Below, piece after piece: positions 8,253 to 14,140 of a stretch of 16,572 bases of DNA (position 1 is the first letter of the stretch; the number at the start of each line of letters is the position of its first letter). The notes under the pieces are model-generated. The model saw only the letters and a program-made list of their open reading frames with translations. It made no database searches and was not told where the DNA came from. Source of the DNA: JACNFS01 sp964582065 (GTDB lineage: Bacteria; Chloroflexota; Dehalococcoidia; GIF9; UBA5629); NCBI GenBank assembly GCA_964582065.1, contig CAZOQG010000035.1:1-16572 (forward strand), read 5' to 3'. The position numbers and the translations under genes are program-made.

Positions 8253-8530
8253 AACATGTAGTGCGAGGCTTCAGCCTCGCTGGGGTGGGAAAGTGGTGTG
8301 ATGTAACCAGGCGACCTTGATGTGAGGGGCACTAGGCAATCAAGACAAAGGGCTGTCTTTGCGAGGAGCATCAACGACGAAGCAATCTCGGTGGAGGGGA
8401 TGGGAAGATGATACAACCCGCAAGTCCTCGCCACAGCCCCACCGAGATTGCCGCGGCACTCGGTGCCTGGCAAAGACACAAAGGGAAATGCTCTCAATGA
8501 CAAAAGGGAAGGTGGCACTACATCGGGTGG
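8253..8530 (+). repeat. 278-bp composite repeat, copy A
   Basis: Fills most of the pilB-pilC gap. It aligns without gaps to 10323-10600 at a constant offset of 2070; my hand count gives about 15 mismatches (about 95% identity). It starts with the GCGAGGC hairpin element (8253-8285) and contains the 125-bp inverted-repeat element 8354-8478. The peptide-like open frame crossing it is repeat-encoded and recurs in copy B. No gene is supported. Confidence 0.9.
8354..8478 (+). repeat. 125-bp palindromic element within copy A
   Basis: Outer arms TGTCTTTGCGAGG (8354-8366) and CCTGGCAAAGACA (8466-8478) are inverted with one mismatch. Inner arms GCAATCTCGGTGG and CCACCGAGATTGC are also inverted. The layout (TTGCGAG, GAAGCAATC, centre, GATTGCC, CACT..GTGCC, CAA.GAC) matches the 81-bp element at 11239-11319. 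It is MITE-like in form, and no transposase is visible. Confidence 0.8.
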
Positions 8531-8540
8531 CAACTAACAA

Positions 8541-8573
8541 AACATGTAGTGCGAGGCTTCAGCTTCGCCAGGG
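8541..8573 (+). repeat. GCGAGGC hairpin element in the pilC leader
   Basis: Same AACATGTAGTGCGAGGCTTC start as 8253 and 10323, with one arm substitution (AGCTTCGC instead of AGCCTCGC) that keeps G-T pairing. It ends 9 nt before the ribosome site of pilC, so the pilC mRNA leader would begin with or contain this hairpin. Confidence 0.8.
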
Positions 8574-8596
8574 CAACATGAGGGGGTGATGCTAGT

Positions 8597-9805
8597 ATGG
8601 ATTACACTTATCTCGGCTACGGTGAGGACAGGCGAATAGTCAAAGGCAGGATTTCCGCTGCCAGCGAGCGGGCAGCCGTGGATATGCTGGCCAATGTCGG
8701 TTACCAGGTGGTCAGTCTCAAGCCGATGACGTCTTTCTTGCCTGATTTCAGCAAGCTTCTGCAGGGAAAAGTGAAGCCGGCTGAGATAGTCACCTTCTCT
8801 CGGCAGCTGGCGTTGCTTCTGGAATCAGGCGTTGGCATTGTCCAGAGCCTGGAGCTACTTGGGAACCAGACGAGCGACAAGCAGTTGAAAAAGGTGCTTG
8901 TCGAGGTAGTGTCCGACATTCGGGGCGGCAATTCCTTATCAGCGGCCTTGGCCAAGCATCCCGAGGTCTTCTCGACCATCTACCACAAGATGGTTGGCGT
9001 TGGCGAGCAAACCGGCGGGATTGAAGGCGTGCTCAGGAGCCTGGCCGATTATGCTCAGCGACAGTCTAGTGCTATGAGCAAGCTGAAGATGGCATTGACT
9101 TATCCTGCCATCGTTTTGTGTTTAGCTATCGTGGTGGTGGCTCTTTTGGTTACTGTCGTCCTTCCGCCCATAGTTGGCATGTTCACCGCCCTCGGCGGCG
9201 AGCTGCCGATAACTACCAGGGCGCTGCTGTCCATGGTTGATTTCCTCAACAATTATGGCTTGTACGCACTGGTGGGCGCCATTGTCTTGGGTATGGTTGC
9301 TTTCATGTATACCAGGACATCATCCGGGCAGTACTACCGCGACCTGCTGATGCTGAGGCTGCCTATACTTGGGCGTCTCCGGCTGGTGAGCGACCTGGCG
9401 CGTTGCTGCCGTAGCATGGCATTGCTATTTCGCTCTGGCCTGCCGTTGCCCGAGATTATGACCCTGACGGCTCAGTCCAGCGGCAATCGCGTTGTGACCA
9501 AGGCCTTCGCCGAGGTTGAACAGGATATGCTCAAGGGCGAAGGTCTATCCGGGCCGATGAGAAAGAGGTGGGTTTTCCTGCCGTTGATGGTGGAGATGAC
9601 CAAGGTTGGAGAGGAGACCGGCAGTCTAGATGCCACACTTATAACAGTAGCCGAGAACTACGAAATTGAAGCTGAGAGCCGGACACAGGCTATGCTCGCC
9701 ATGATTGAGCCGGTGATGACGATAGCCATGGGGTTGGGGGTTGGCTTCATTGCCTTGTCAGTATTCATGCCTATGTACGGCAGCCTCAGCTTAGTAGGAG
9801 GCTAG
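8597..9805 (+). CDS. pilC: Type IV pilus inner-membrane platform protein PilC (GspF family)
   Basis: A 402-aa polytopic protein that couples PilB and PilT motion to pilin insertion and removal. It has two T2SSF/GspF repeats, about 65-190 and 268-392. Each carries the family motif (GVGEQTG at 134-140, VGEETG at 337-342) and opens with LARQLALLLESG-like or LARCCRSMALLFRSG-like helices. Transmembrane segments lie at about 167-195, 218-238 and 371-394. A short N-terminal domain (YTYLGYGEDRRIVKGRISA) is typical. ATG 8597 follows AGGGGGTGAT (8581-8590). Length matches the family (about 400 aa). It stands between pilB and a prepilin gene, as in many T4P operons. Confidence 0.95.
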   Translation: MDYTYLGYGEDRRIVKGRISAASERAAVDMLANVGYQVVSLKPMTSFLPDFSKLLQGKVKPAEIVTFSRQLALLLESGVGIVQSLELLGNQTSDKQLKKVLVEVVSDIRGGNSLSAALAKHPEVFSTIYHKMVGVGEQTGGIEGVLRSLADYAQRQSSAMSKLKMALTYPAIVLCLAIVVVALLVTVVLPPIVGMFTALGGELPITTRALLSMVDFLNNYGLYALVGAIVLGMVAFMYTRTSSGQYYRDLLMLRLPILGRLRLVSDLARCCRSMALLFRSGLPLPEIMTLTAQSSGNRVVTKAFAEVEQDMLKGEGLSGPMRKRWVFLPLMVEMTKVGEETGSLDATLITVAENYEIEAESRTQAMLAMIEPVMTIAMGLGVGFIALSVFMPMYGSLSLVGG

Positions 9806-9833
9806 TGGGCAACTCGGCGTAGCCAATTAAACA

Positions 9834-9868
9834 CTGCTCCCTCCCGTGGTGGGAGCAAGTCAGAGGGG
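9834..9868 (+). repeat. CTCCC-GGGAG element, right half
   Basis: CTCCCTCCC.TGGTGGGAG followed by AGTCAGAGGG, matching 14035-14065 (CTCCCTCCCCTGGTGGGAG, AGTTAGAGGG). Its arms TGCTCCC (9835-9841) and GGGAGCA (9851-9857) can form a hairpin in the short pilC-pilin gap. No left half is next to it. Confidence 0.65.
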
Positions 9869-9883
9869 GTTCATCTAGGGATA

Positions 9884-10321
9884 ATGAATAGAAGCCGAAC
9901 CCGAATAGGGGTGCTGGGCCTTGGCCCGGTTCGAAGGAACGAGCGGGGGATGACCCTGATTGAAACCCTGGTAGCCGTGGCTCTCCTCGGTGCAGTCGGA
10001 GTCGTCTTTCTCACCGGTCTCACTGTTTCATCCAAGGCGGTTATGGTCAGTCAGGAGAGAGTGGCTGCCGAGAGCCTGGCCAAGAGCCAGATGGAGTACG
10101 TCAAGAGCAGTACCTACGATGACGTTAATAACCCTCCAATATATGATGTTGACCCGAGTCTTCCTATCCCCAGTGGTTATAGTATCTCGGTATCTGCTGA
10201 GCGTTTAGACCCTGGGGAGGTGGAGGGTGGTGATGATTATGGACTTCAGAAGATAGCAGTCACCGTTGACCGCGACGGAGATACAGCGTTCACTCTGGTA
10301 GGCTACAAGGTGGATAGGTGA
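9884..10321 (+). CDS. Prepilin-like minor pilin (PilV/GspI-like)
   Basis: A 145-aa protein with a 22-residue basic leader, then a class III prepilin site: NERG-MTLIETLVAVALLG, cleavage after G22, M23 as +1 and the conserved Glu at +5 (E27). The hydrophobic N-terminal helix runs to about 45. The rest is a small acidic beta-rich head (residues 50-145) with no further motif. Known of the class: cleaved and N-methylated by a PilD-type peptidase (not in this window), then incorporated into the pilus or its tip complex. ATG 9884 is the only start giving a proper leader; its Shine-Dalgarno (AGGG) is weak and very close. The KSQMEYVKSSTYDDV segment is typical of PilV-like proteins. The TGA stop is followed after one base by the 278-bp repeat copy B. 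Confidence 0.85.
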   Translation: MNRSRTRIGVLGLGPVRRNERGMTLIETLVAVALLGAVGVVFLTGLTVSSKAVMVSQERVAAESLAKSQMEYVKSSTYDDVNNPPIYDVDPSLPIPSGYSISVSAERLDPGEVEGGDDYGLQKIAVTVDRDGDTAFTLVGYKVDR

Positions 10322-10322
10322 A

Positions 10323-10600
10323 AACATGTAGTGCGAGGCTTCAGCCTCGCCGGGATGGGCAAATGGTGGGATCCAACCAGGCGACCTTGATGCGAAGGGC
10401 ACTAGGCAATCAAGACAAAGGGCTGTCTTTGCGAGGAGCATCAGCGACGAAGCAATCTCGGTGGAGGGGATGGGAAGATGATACAACCCGCAAGCCCTCG
10501 CCACAGCCCCACCGAGATTGCCGCGGCACTCCGTGCCTCGCAAAGACACAAAGGGAAATGCTCTGAATGACAAAAGGGGAGGTGGCACTACATCGGGTGG
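10323..10600 (+). repeat. 278-bp composite repeat, copy B
   Basis: Second copy of 8253-8530 with the same ends and no indels. It begins one base after the stop codon of the PilV-like gene and ends 99 bp before the next prepilin start. It opens with the GCGAGGC hairpin (10323-10355). No gene is supported. Confidence 0.9.
10424..10548 (+). repeat. 125-bp palindromic element within copy B
   Basis: Outer arms TGTCTTTGCGAGG (10424-10436) and CCTCGCAAAGACA (10536-10548) are perfect inverted repeats here, while copy A has one mismatch. Inner arms are as in copy A. Confidence 0.8.
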
Positions 10601-10699
10601 TGATGGGTGGGAAACAGGAGATATGGTGTGTGGCATAGGCCGTCTCGCGGTGAGCCTGAAGGGTCGCACTAGCAGAGTAAAAGGTTGCAGGGCAGAAAT

Positions 10700-11191
10700 A
10701 TGAAGCTGAAAGGAAACCAAAAGGGCTTTACCCTGATTGAGGTATTGGTTACGGTTGGCATACTCGGCGCTATTATGGGTGTGCTGTCGATGACTGTAAT
10801 CTCGATAATGATAATCACCCCGCGCACTAACGACTGGGCTATTGCCCTGCGCCAGGTGCAAAACGCCGGCTACTGGATTTCCCGTGACGTCCTGATGTCC
10901 CAAATCGTCACTCCTGCTCAGAACCCAGGTGACCCTTTAGTGGCCCTTGAGTGGGATGATGGCGATGGCACTCATTATGAAGTTGATTATGTCGTTACTG
11001 ACGATGATGAGCTAAGGCGGGAGCTTAACGGTGCTTCTCCAGGGATTTTAATTGCCCAGTATATTGTGGGAGTGGGGACAGACACCACATTTGTTGACGA
11101 CGGTAATAATAAGTACATGCTCACCGTTAAGGCTTCACACGGTGATGCTGAAGTGGGAAGGGTCTATCAAGTTACCCCGAGACCAGACTAA
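10700..11191 (+). CDS. Prepilin-like minor pilin (PilW/GspJ-like)
   Basis: A 163-aa protein. ATG 10700 is preferred to an upstream TTG because AGGG (10689-10692) is well placed and the leader becomes the standard short MKLKGNQKG. Cleavage is expected after G9: FTLIEVLVTVGILG, F10 as +1, Glu at +5 (E14). The hydrophobic helix spans about 10-35. The head has WAIALRQVQNAGYWISRDV, resembling the PilW/GspJ pattern of a Trp/Ile-rich helix after the stalk, then acidic beta strands ending YQVTPRPD. It probably acts with the flanking PilV-like and PilX-like proteins as a priming or tip subcomplex. The gap to the next gene is 24 nt, so they are translationally close. Confidence 0.85.
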   Translation: MKLKGNQKGFTLIEVLVTVGILGAIMGVLSMTVISIMIITPRTNDWAIALRQVQNAGYWISRDVLMSQIVTPAQNPGDPLVALEWDDGDGTHYEVDYVVTDDDELRRELNGASPGILIAQYIVGVGTDTTFVDDGNNKYMLTVKASHGDAEVGRVYQVTPRPD

Positions 11192-11215
11192 TAGCCGAGG
11201 TGAAGGAGGTGAAAG

Positions 11216-12841
11216 ATGAAACTGTTCAAAAACCACCCGTCATTGCGAGCGAAGCGAAGCAATCCCACCTCACCCTGTCACCACCAGGATTGCCACGGCA
11301 CTACGTGCCTCGCAATGACAATAAGGCGAATACTGAAAAGTGAGGCCGGCTATGCCCTGCCCCTGGCGCTGATTTTGCTGCTCTTCGGGGGTTTTTTCGT
11401 CGTCCCATGTCTTAACCTTCTGTACACCAGCCTTAATGCCAACATCATGGTCGACGAAAGCGACCTGGAGCTTTACGCCGCCGATGCCGGCGTGGAGAAA
11501 GTTCTATGGCACATACAACATGATGACGCCTTCACACTGCCTGATGAGGGCGCAGAAGCACAACCAGTAGATTTCCCCGAGACCATAAATGACAAGACGC
11601 TAAATGTTACCATAAGCAACGAAGGTGGAAACGTCTACAAAATTACATCTACAGCCGAGGGTACCACAATTGAATGCAATATCTCCCTTCTTGCTCTTTT
11701 TTCTTGGCTCTTCGACAGTGCTATTACCAGCCCTACTGAGATAACACTCAAGCCAGGTAGTGAGGTCATAGGACCCGTGACATGGCCTCTAGAAGAAGGG
11801 CAGGTTTGGCCTACGGCTGAGCAGCTTTCCGACTACTACTGGGAGGATGTAAAGGATTTAGAGCCTGTTTCTGATCCGCATACTATCGACATCTCATCTG
11901 GCACCGAGGCTAGCCCTTACCCAATCGGGCCATTGTATGCGCCCGGAAACTTGACCGTCTGGGGAAGCGGAGTCGCAAGGCTTGATGGAACTATCTATGT
12001 CGGAGGTAACCTGGAAGTCAAGCCGGACTCCACAATAAACCTTAATGGGCAGACTATCTTCGCTGAGGGTAATATTGTTTTGAAACCCGGGTGTACCATC
12101 TCCGGTTCAGGCTGCATCATTGCTGTAGGAGACGTTGATTTTCAGCCAAATACATCGTCAGCAGCTAAACTAATTGGCGTTGATGATAAAGCTATCGATA
12201 CCTCTGCTCCTGAGAATACATTTGTTTCATCTCAATTCACGGCAGAAAGTGATGGTACTGTAACCACTTTTAATGTTGAATGCTCGGGCCCAGGAAATAT
12301 GAAGGTTGCTATGTATGCTGCTGATGGTGCTGATGGAGCGCCCAATACTTTACTGAATGCCCTTAATGATTCCCAGCCTGCGGTTACAGGCTGGAACAGT
12401 ATTAACTTCCCGGCAACGGATATAACAGCAGGGACTGATTACTGGCTTGCAGCGAATTCGGATGCCAACATCATAGGTATGTACGAACAGGCCTCGGTTA
12501 ATAACTACAAATCTGCTACTTATTCAACCTTTACATTTCCTAATCCTGCGGGCACTGGTTTTACACCACAGACAACAGCACAGTATGCTTTTGCTTGTTA
12601 CTCCTCCGGTTTCCCTGCTGGTTTCGTGTTCGTAATGTCTATCGAAGGTACAGCTACAATAAAGCCCAATGGCGATCTTTACGGGGCTATAGCTGGGTAT
12701 GCTGAAGTTGAGCTAAAGCCAGGTGCCACTCTTGAGTTGCCAGAAGACCTGCCTGACGACGGGCTAAATTTCCCCGGCGCTGGTGATGATGACGATAGCA
12801 GCGAAGGCGGGATGACAATTGACACCTATACTATTGAATAG
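11216..12841 (+). CDS. PilX-like pilus protein with split beta-helix domain
   Basis: A 541-aa protein. ATG 11216 has a perfect Shine-Dalgarno (AAGGAGGT 11203-11210, 5-nt spacing). After a repeat-derived stretch (residues 8-35) comes a PilX-like N-terminus, SEAGYALPLALILLLFGG, with a hydrophobic helix to about 70 and AADAGVEKVLWHI (89-100). It lacks the Glu at +5, as PilX proteins often do. Residues about 170-312 show polymer-forming/bactofilin-like beta-helix rungs (ITLKPGSEVIGPV, NLEVKPDSTI, NIVLKPGCTI). Residues about 313-463 look like an inserted jelly-roll-type domain (SSQFTAESDGTVTTFNVE, GNMKVAMYAADG, GTDYWLAANSDANIIGMY). Rungs resume at 464-508 (TATIKPNGDLYGAIAGYAEVELKPGATLEL). An acidic GDDDDSSEGG tail ends it. 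It probably sits at the pilus tip as an adhesin-like subunit; ligand unknown. It is far larger than ordinary PilX (about 200 aa). Confidence 0.75.
   Translation: MKLFKNHPSLRAKRSNPTSPCHHQDCHGTTCLAMTIRRILKSEAGYALPLALILLLFGGFFVVPCLNLLYTSLNANIMVDESDLELYAADAGVEKVLWHIQHDDAFTLPDEGAEAQPVDFPETINDKTLNVTISNEGGNVYKITSTAEGTTIECNISLLALFSWLFDSAITSPTEITLKPGSEVIGPVTWPLEEGQVWPTAEQLSDYYWEDVKDLEPVSDPHTIDISSGTEASPYPIGPLYAPGNLTVWGSGVARLDGTIYVGGNLEVKPDSTINLNGQTIFAEGNIVLKPGCTISGSGCIIAVGDVDFQPNTSSAAKLIGVDDKAIDTSAPENTFVSSQFTAESDGTVTTFNVECSGPGNMKVAMYAADGADGAPNTLLNALNDSQPAVTGWNSINFPATDITAGTDYWLAANSDANIIGMYEQASVNNYKSATYSTFTFPNPAGTGFTPQTTAQYAFACYSSGFPAGFVFVMSIEGTATIKPNGDLYGAIAGYAEVELKPGATLELPEDLPDDGLNFPGAGDDDDSSEGGMTIDTYTIE
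11239..11319 (+). repeat. 81-bp palindromic element inserted in frame in the PilX-like gene
   Basis: Terminal arms GTCATTGCGAG (11239-11249) and CTCGCAATGAC (11309-11319) are perfect inverted repeats; inner arms GCAATCC and GGATTGC also pair. Length 81 is a multiple of 3, and the element reads through as PSLRAKRSNP...CLAMT without a stop. Removing it would restore the leader MKLFKNHPIRRILKSEAG, a normal prepilin-type leader. Same family as 8354-8478, 10424-10548 and the half copy at 13106. Confidence 0.85.
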
Positions 12842-12925
12842 CATTCTGGCGCTGGGACAGAAACAGTTGCCTGGATACTGATACAGGATAACGGTTCATA
12901 GACATTGATGGGGGTTTGGGGAGAC

Positions 12926-12965
12926 TTACGCACCCACCCAACCTCTGCCTTTGAGGGAGTGGGCA
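12926..12965 (+). repeat. CTCCC-GGGAG element, left half
   Basis: ACCCACCCAACCTCTGCC then TTGAGGGAG matches 13948-13983 (CCCTCACCTAACCTCTCCC, TCGAGGGAG). The right half is absent, the complement of the situation at 9834-9868. Confidence 0.5.
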
Positions 12966-12983
12966 GTTAGTCGTGCTAACACG

Positions 12984-13018
12984 AAACATGTGGGGTGGTG
13001 CTTTAGCCCCGCCCCAGC
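12984..13018 (+). repeat. GCGAGGC hairpin element, diverged copy
   Basis: Starts AAACATGTGGGG; arms GGGGTGGTGCT and AGCCCCGCCCC pair along 11 positions with two G-T wobbles. It keeps the ACATGT lead-in of the family while the arm sequence has changed, a sign that pairing is conserved more than sequence. Confidence 0.6.
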
Positions 13019-13105
13019 TGGTCGGGATGCCGAAGTCAAAGCTGGCGACCTTGAAAGGTTGTGCAACATCGGTCGCTAGAAAACGCAGCCTGTAGTGCCG
13101 GCAAT

Positions 13106-13131
13106 GTCATTGCGAGCGAAGCGAAGCAACC
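13106..13131 (+). repeat. Half copy of the GTCATTGCGAG palindromic element
   Basis: GTCATTGCGAGCGAAGCGAA then GCAACC: identical to the left arm of the 81-bp element for over 20 bases except the last inner base. No matching right arm lies within the next 150 bp. Confidence 0.75.
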
Positions 13132-13192
13132 TGGCGTCGCCGCCATCGTGTGGAGGCACAAGTGATGATTAGCCTTGAGCGGCACGAGAACC

Positions 13193-13215
13193 GGGGCGAC
13201 TCAAAAAGTCGCCCC
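13193..13215. repeat. Perfect 9-bp hairpin upstream of pilO
   Basis: GGGGCGACT (13193-13201), loop CAAAA, AGTCGCCCC (13207-13215). A run of six T follows 7 nt later (13223-13228). It could attenuate transcription before pilO, or it may be another palindromic repeat. The T-run is too distant for a textbook terminator. Confidence 0.5.
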
Positions 13216-13251
13216 ACAATGGTTTTTTGAAGGCAAAAAGTGCTACACTGG

Positions 13252-13284
13252 AATATGTGGTGTGAGGCTTCAGCCTCGCTGGGG
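13252..13284 (+). repeat. GCGAGGC hairpin element in the pilO leader
   Basis: AATATGTGGTGTGAGGCTTC followed by AGCCTCGCTGGGG; arms GTGAGGC and GCCTCGC with one wobble. It ends 4 nt before AGAGGG, the pilO ribosome site, the same placement as the copy before pilC. Confidence 0.75.
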
Positions 13285-13301
13285 TATGAGAGGGATATAC
13301 T

Positions 13302-13904
13302 ATGATGATTCGACCTGAGGAACCAGAACAGAAAAAGAGCTTCCTCGACAGACTACCCAAACTGGGCCGGGTCAGCCAGTTGATGCTGATTATCGGCATT
13401 TTCCTGATTCTTGTCATCCCGCTGGGGATGGTCTATCTGCAACAGCCAGCAAGGCAAATTCAGCTGAAAGGTGCGCTTTCCAATTTGGAGAGAATACTTG
13501 AGGCGCCGACAACAGAAAAAGAGAACTTGGAAAGGGAGCTTAGCAAGGCCGAAGCTGAACTGGAGGCGGCTAGAGCTGCTTTCCTTAGCCCCGACCAGAG
13601 CCCTGAAATCATCGACCGCCTCCTCGAACTGGCTGAGTCAAATGACATAGATGTGACCCAAACCCAGGTATCAGTTGCTGAGGAGGAGGATACAGACGAA
13701 GGTGCAAGTCAATATCCGGTGTTGACCTTTAAGATTGACTTTGACGGGCAGATACCTAAGTTCCAGAATTTTCTCCTGGCCCTCGATGCCGCGCTGCTAA
13801 CGGCCGAAGTGAAGGAGGTAACCTTTACCATAGCTGAGGAGGAGGGTGAAGAAGATACCGCTACTATCACAATTGACGTATCTTGTTATGAGGGCGGTGA
13901 GTAG
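13302..13904 (+). CDS. pilO: Type IV pilus alignment protein PilO
   Basis: A 200-aa bitopic membrane protein: cytoplasmic N-terminus rich in Glu/Lys (1-22), one transmembrane helix (about 26-46), a coiled coil (about 52-95, NLERILEAPTTEKENLEREL) and a ferredoxin-like periplasmic-type domain (about 100-195, PEIIDRLLELAESNDIDV, then YPVLTFKIDFDGQIPKFQNFLLALD). This is the standard PilO plan. PilO pairs with PilN to form the alignment complex. ATG 13302 (an ATG pair) has AGAGGG 7 nt upstream. Unusually it precedes the PilM-PilN gene; the common order is M-N-O. Acidic patches (AEEEDTDEG, AEEEGEEDT) are notable. Confidence 0.8.
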   Translation: MMIRPEEPEQKKSFLDRLPKLGRVSQLMLIIGIFLILVIPLGMVYLQQPARQIQLKGALSNLERILEAPTTEKENLERELSKAEAELEAARAAFLSPDQSPEIIDRLLELAESNDIDVTQTQVSVAEEEDTDEGASQYPVLTFKIDFDGQIPKFQNFLLALDAALLTAEVKEVTFTIAEEEGEEDTATITIDVSCYEGGE

Positions 13905-13947
13905 AAGCAATGGTTATTTTGGAATCTTGCCGGGACAGGTCTGAGAC

Positions 13948-14070
13948 TCACCCTCACCTAACCTCTCCCGTCGAGGGAGAGGGAAAAGGAAGGAAGCTTG
14001 GTACGATAGCTAGCTGCAAAATTGGTTACAGTTCTCCCTCCCCTGGTGGGAGGGAGTTAGAGGGAGGGGG
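13948..14070 (+). repeat. CTCCC-GGGAG palindromic element, full copy
   Basis: The left half (13948-13983, CCCTCACCTAACCTCTCCC, GAGGGAGAGGG) and the right half (14035-14070, CTCCCTCCCCTGGTGGGAG, AGTTAGAGGGAGGGGG) are imperfect inverted repeats around a 50-bp centre. It fills the pilO-pilM gap. Half copies lie at 9834-9868 and 12926-12965. Elements of this look are widespread in bacterial genomes. The short open frame through it (from 13910) is repeat-encoded, not a gene. Confidence 0.75.
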
Positions 14071-14140
14071 AAAGAGGTGGACAAACCTGAAGGTCTGTCC
14101 CTACAGGTCCCCGAGTATATGGGATTAGCTATTAAGAGAA

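Larger units (their letters stand above)
12842..13301. other. 460-nt repeat-filled gap between PilX-like gene and pilO
   Basis: No gene is supported. Contents in order: unassigned 12842-12925; CTCCC-family left half 12926-12965; GCGAGGC-type hairpin variant 12984-13018; single left arm of the GTCATTGCGAG element from 13106; perfect GGGGCGACT hairpin 13193-13215; GCGAGGC hairpin element 13252-13284 adjoining the pilO ribosome site. Confidence 0.7.

Noticed and set aside
8359..8589. Possible small protein in the pilB-pilC gap
   Set aside because: Almost all of it is encoded by the 278-bp repeat and recurs at 10318-10566; the reading reflects repeat sequence, not selection for protein.
5129..9941. 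Shared TCGAAGGAACGA at about 5130 and 9930
   Set aside because: The second occurrence is coding sequence for the prepilin leader and the match does not extend; taken as chance.
10205..10903. - strand open frame of 232 codons
   Set aside because: It spans the repeat copy and the ends of two genuine prepilin genes on the other strand; no ribosome site or domain.
13193..13228. Rho-independent terminator before pilO
   Set aside because: The stem is perfect but the T-run is 7 nt away and the site is inside the pilus cluster; kept only as a hairpin.
13910..14128. Possible 72-aa protein between pilO and pilM
   Set aside because: The frame runs through the CTCCC palindromic element and has no Shine-Dalgarno; its peptide is the typical translation of such repeats.
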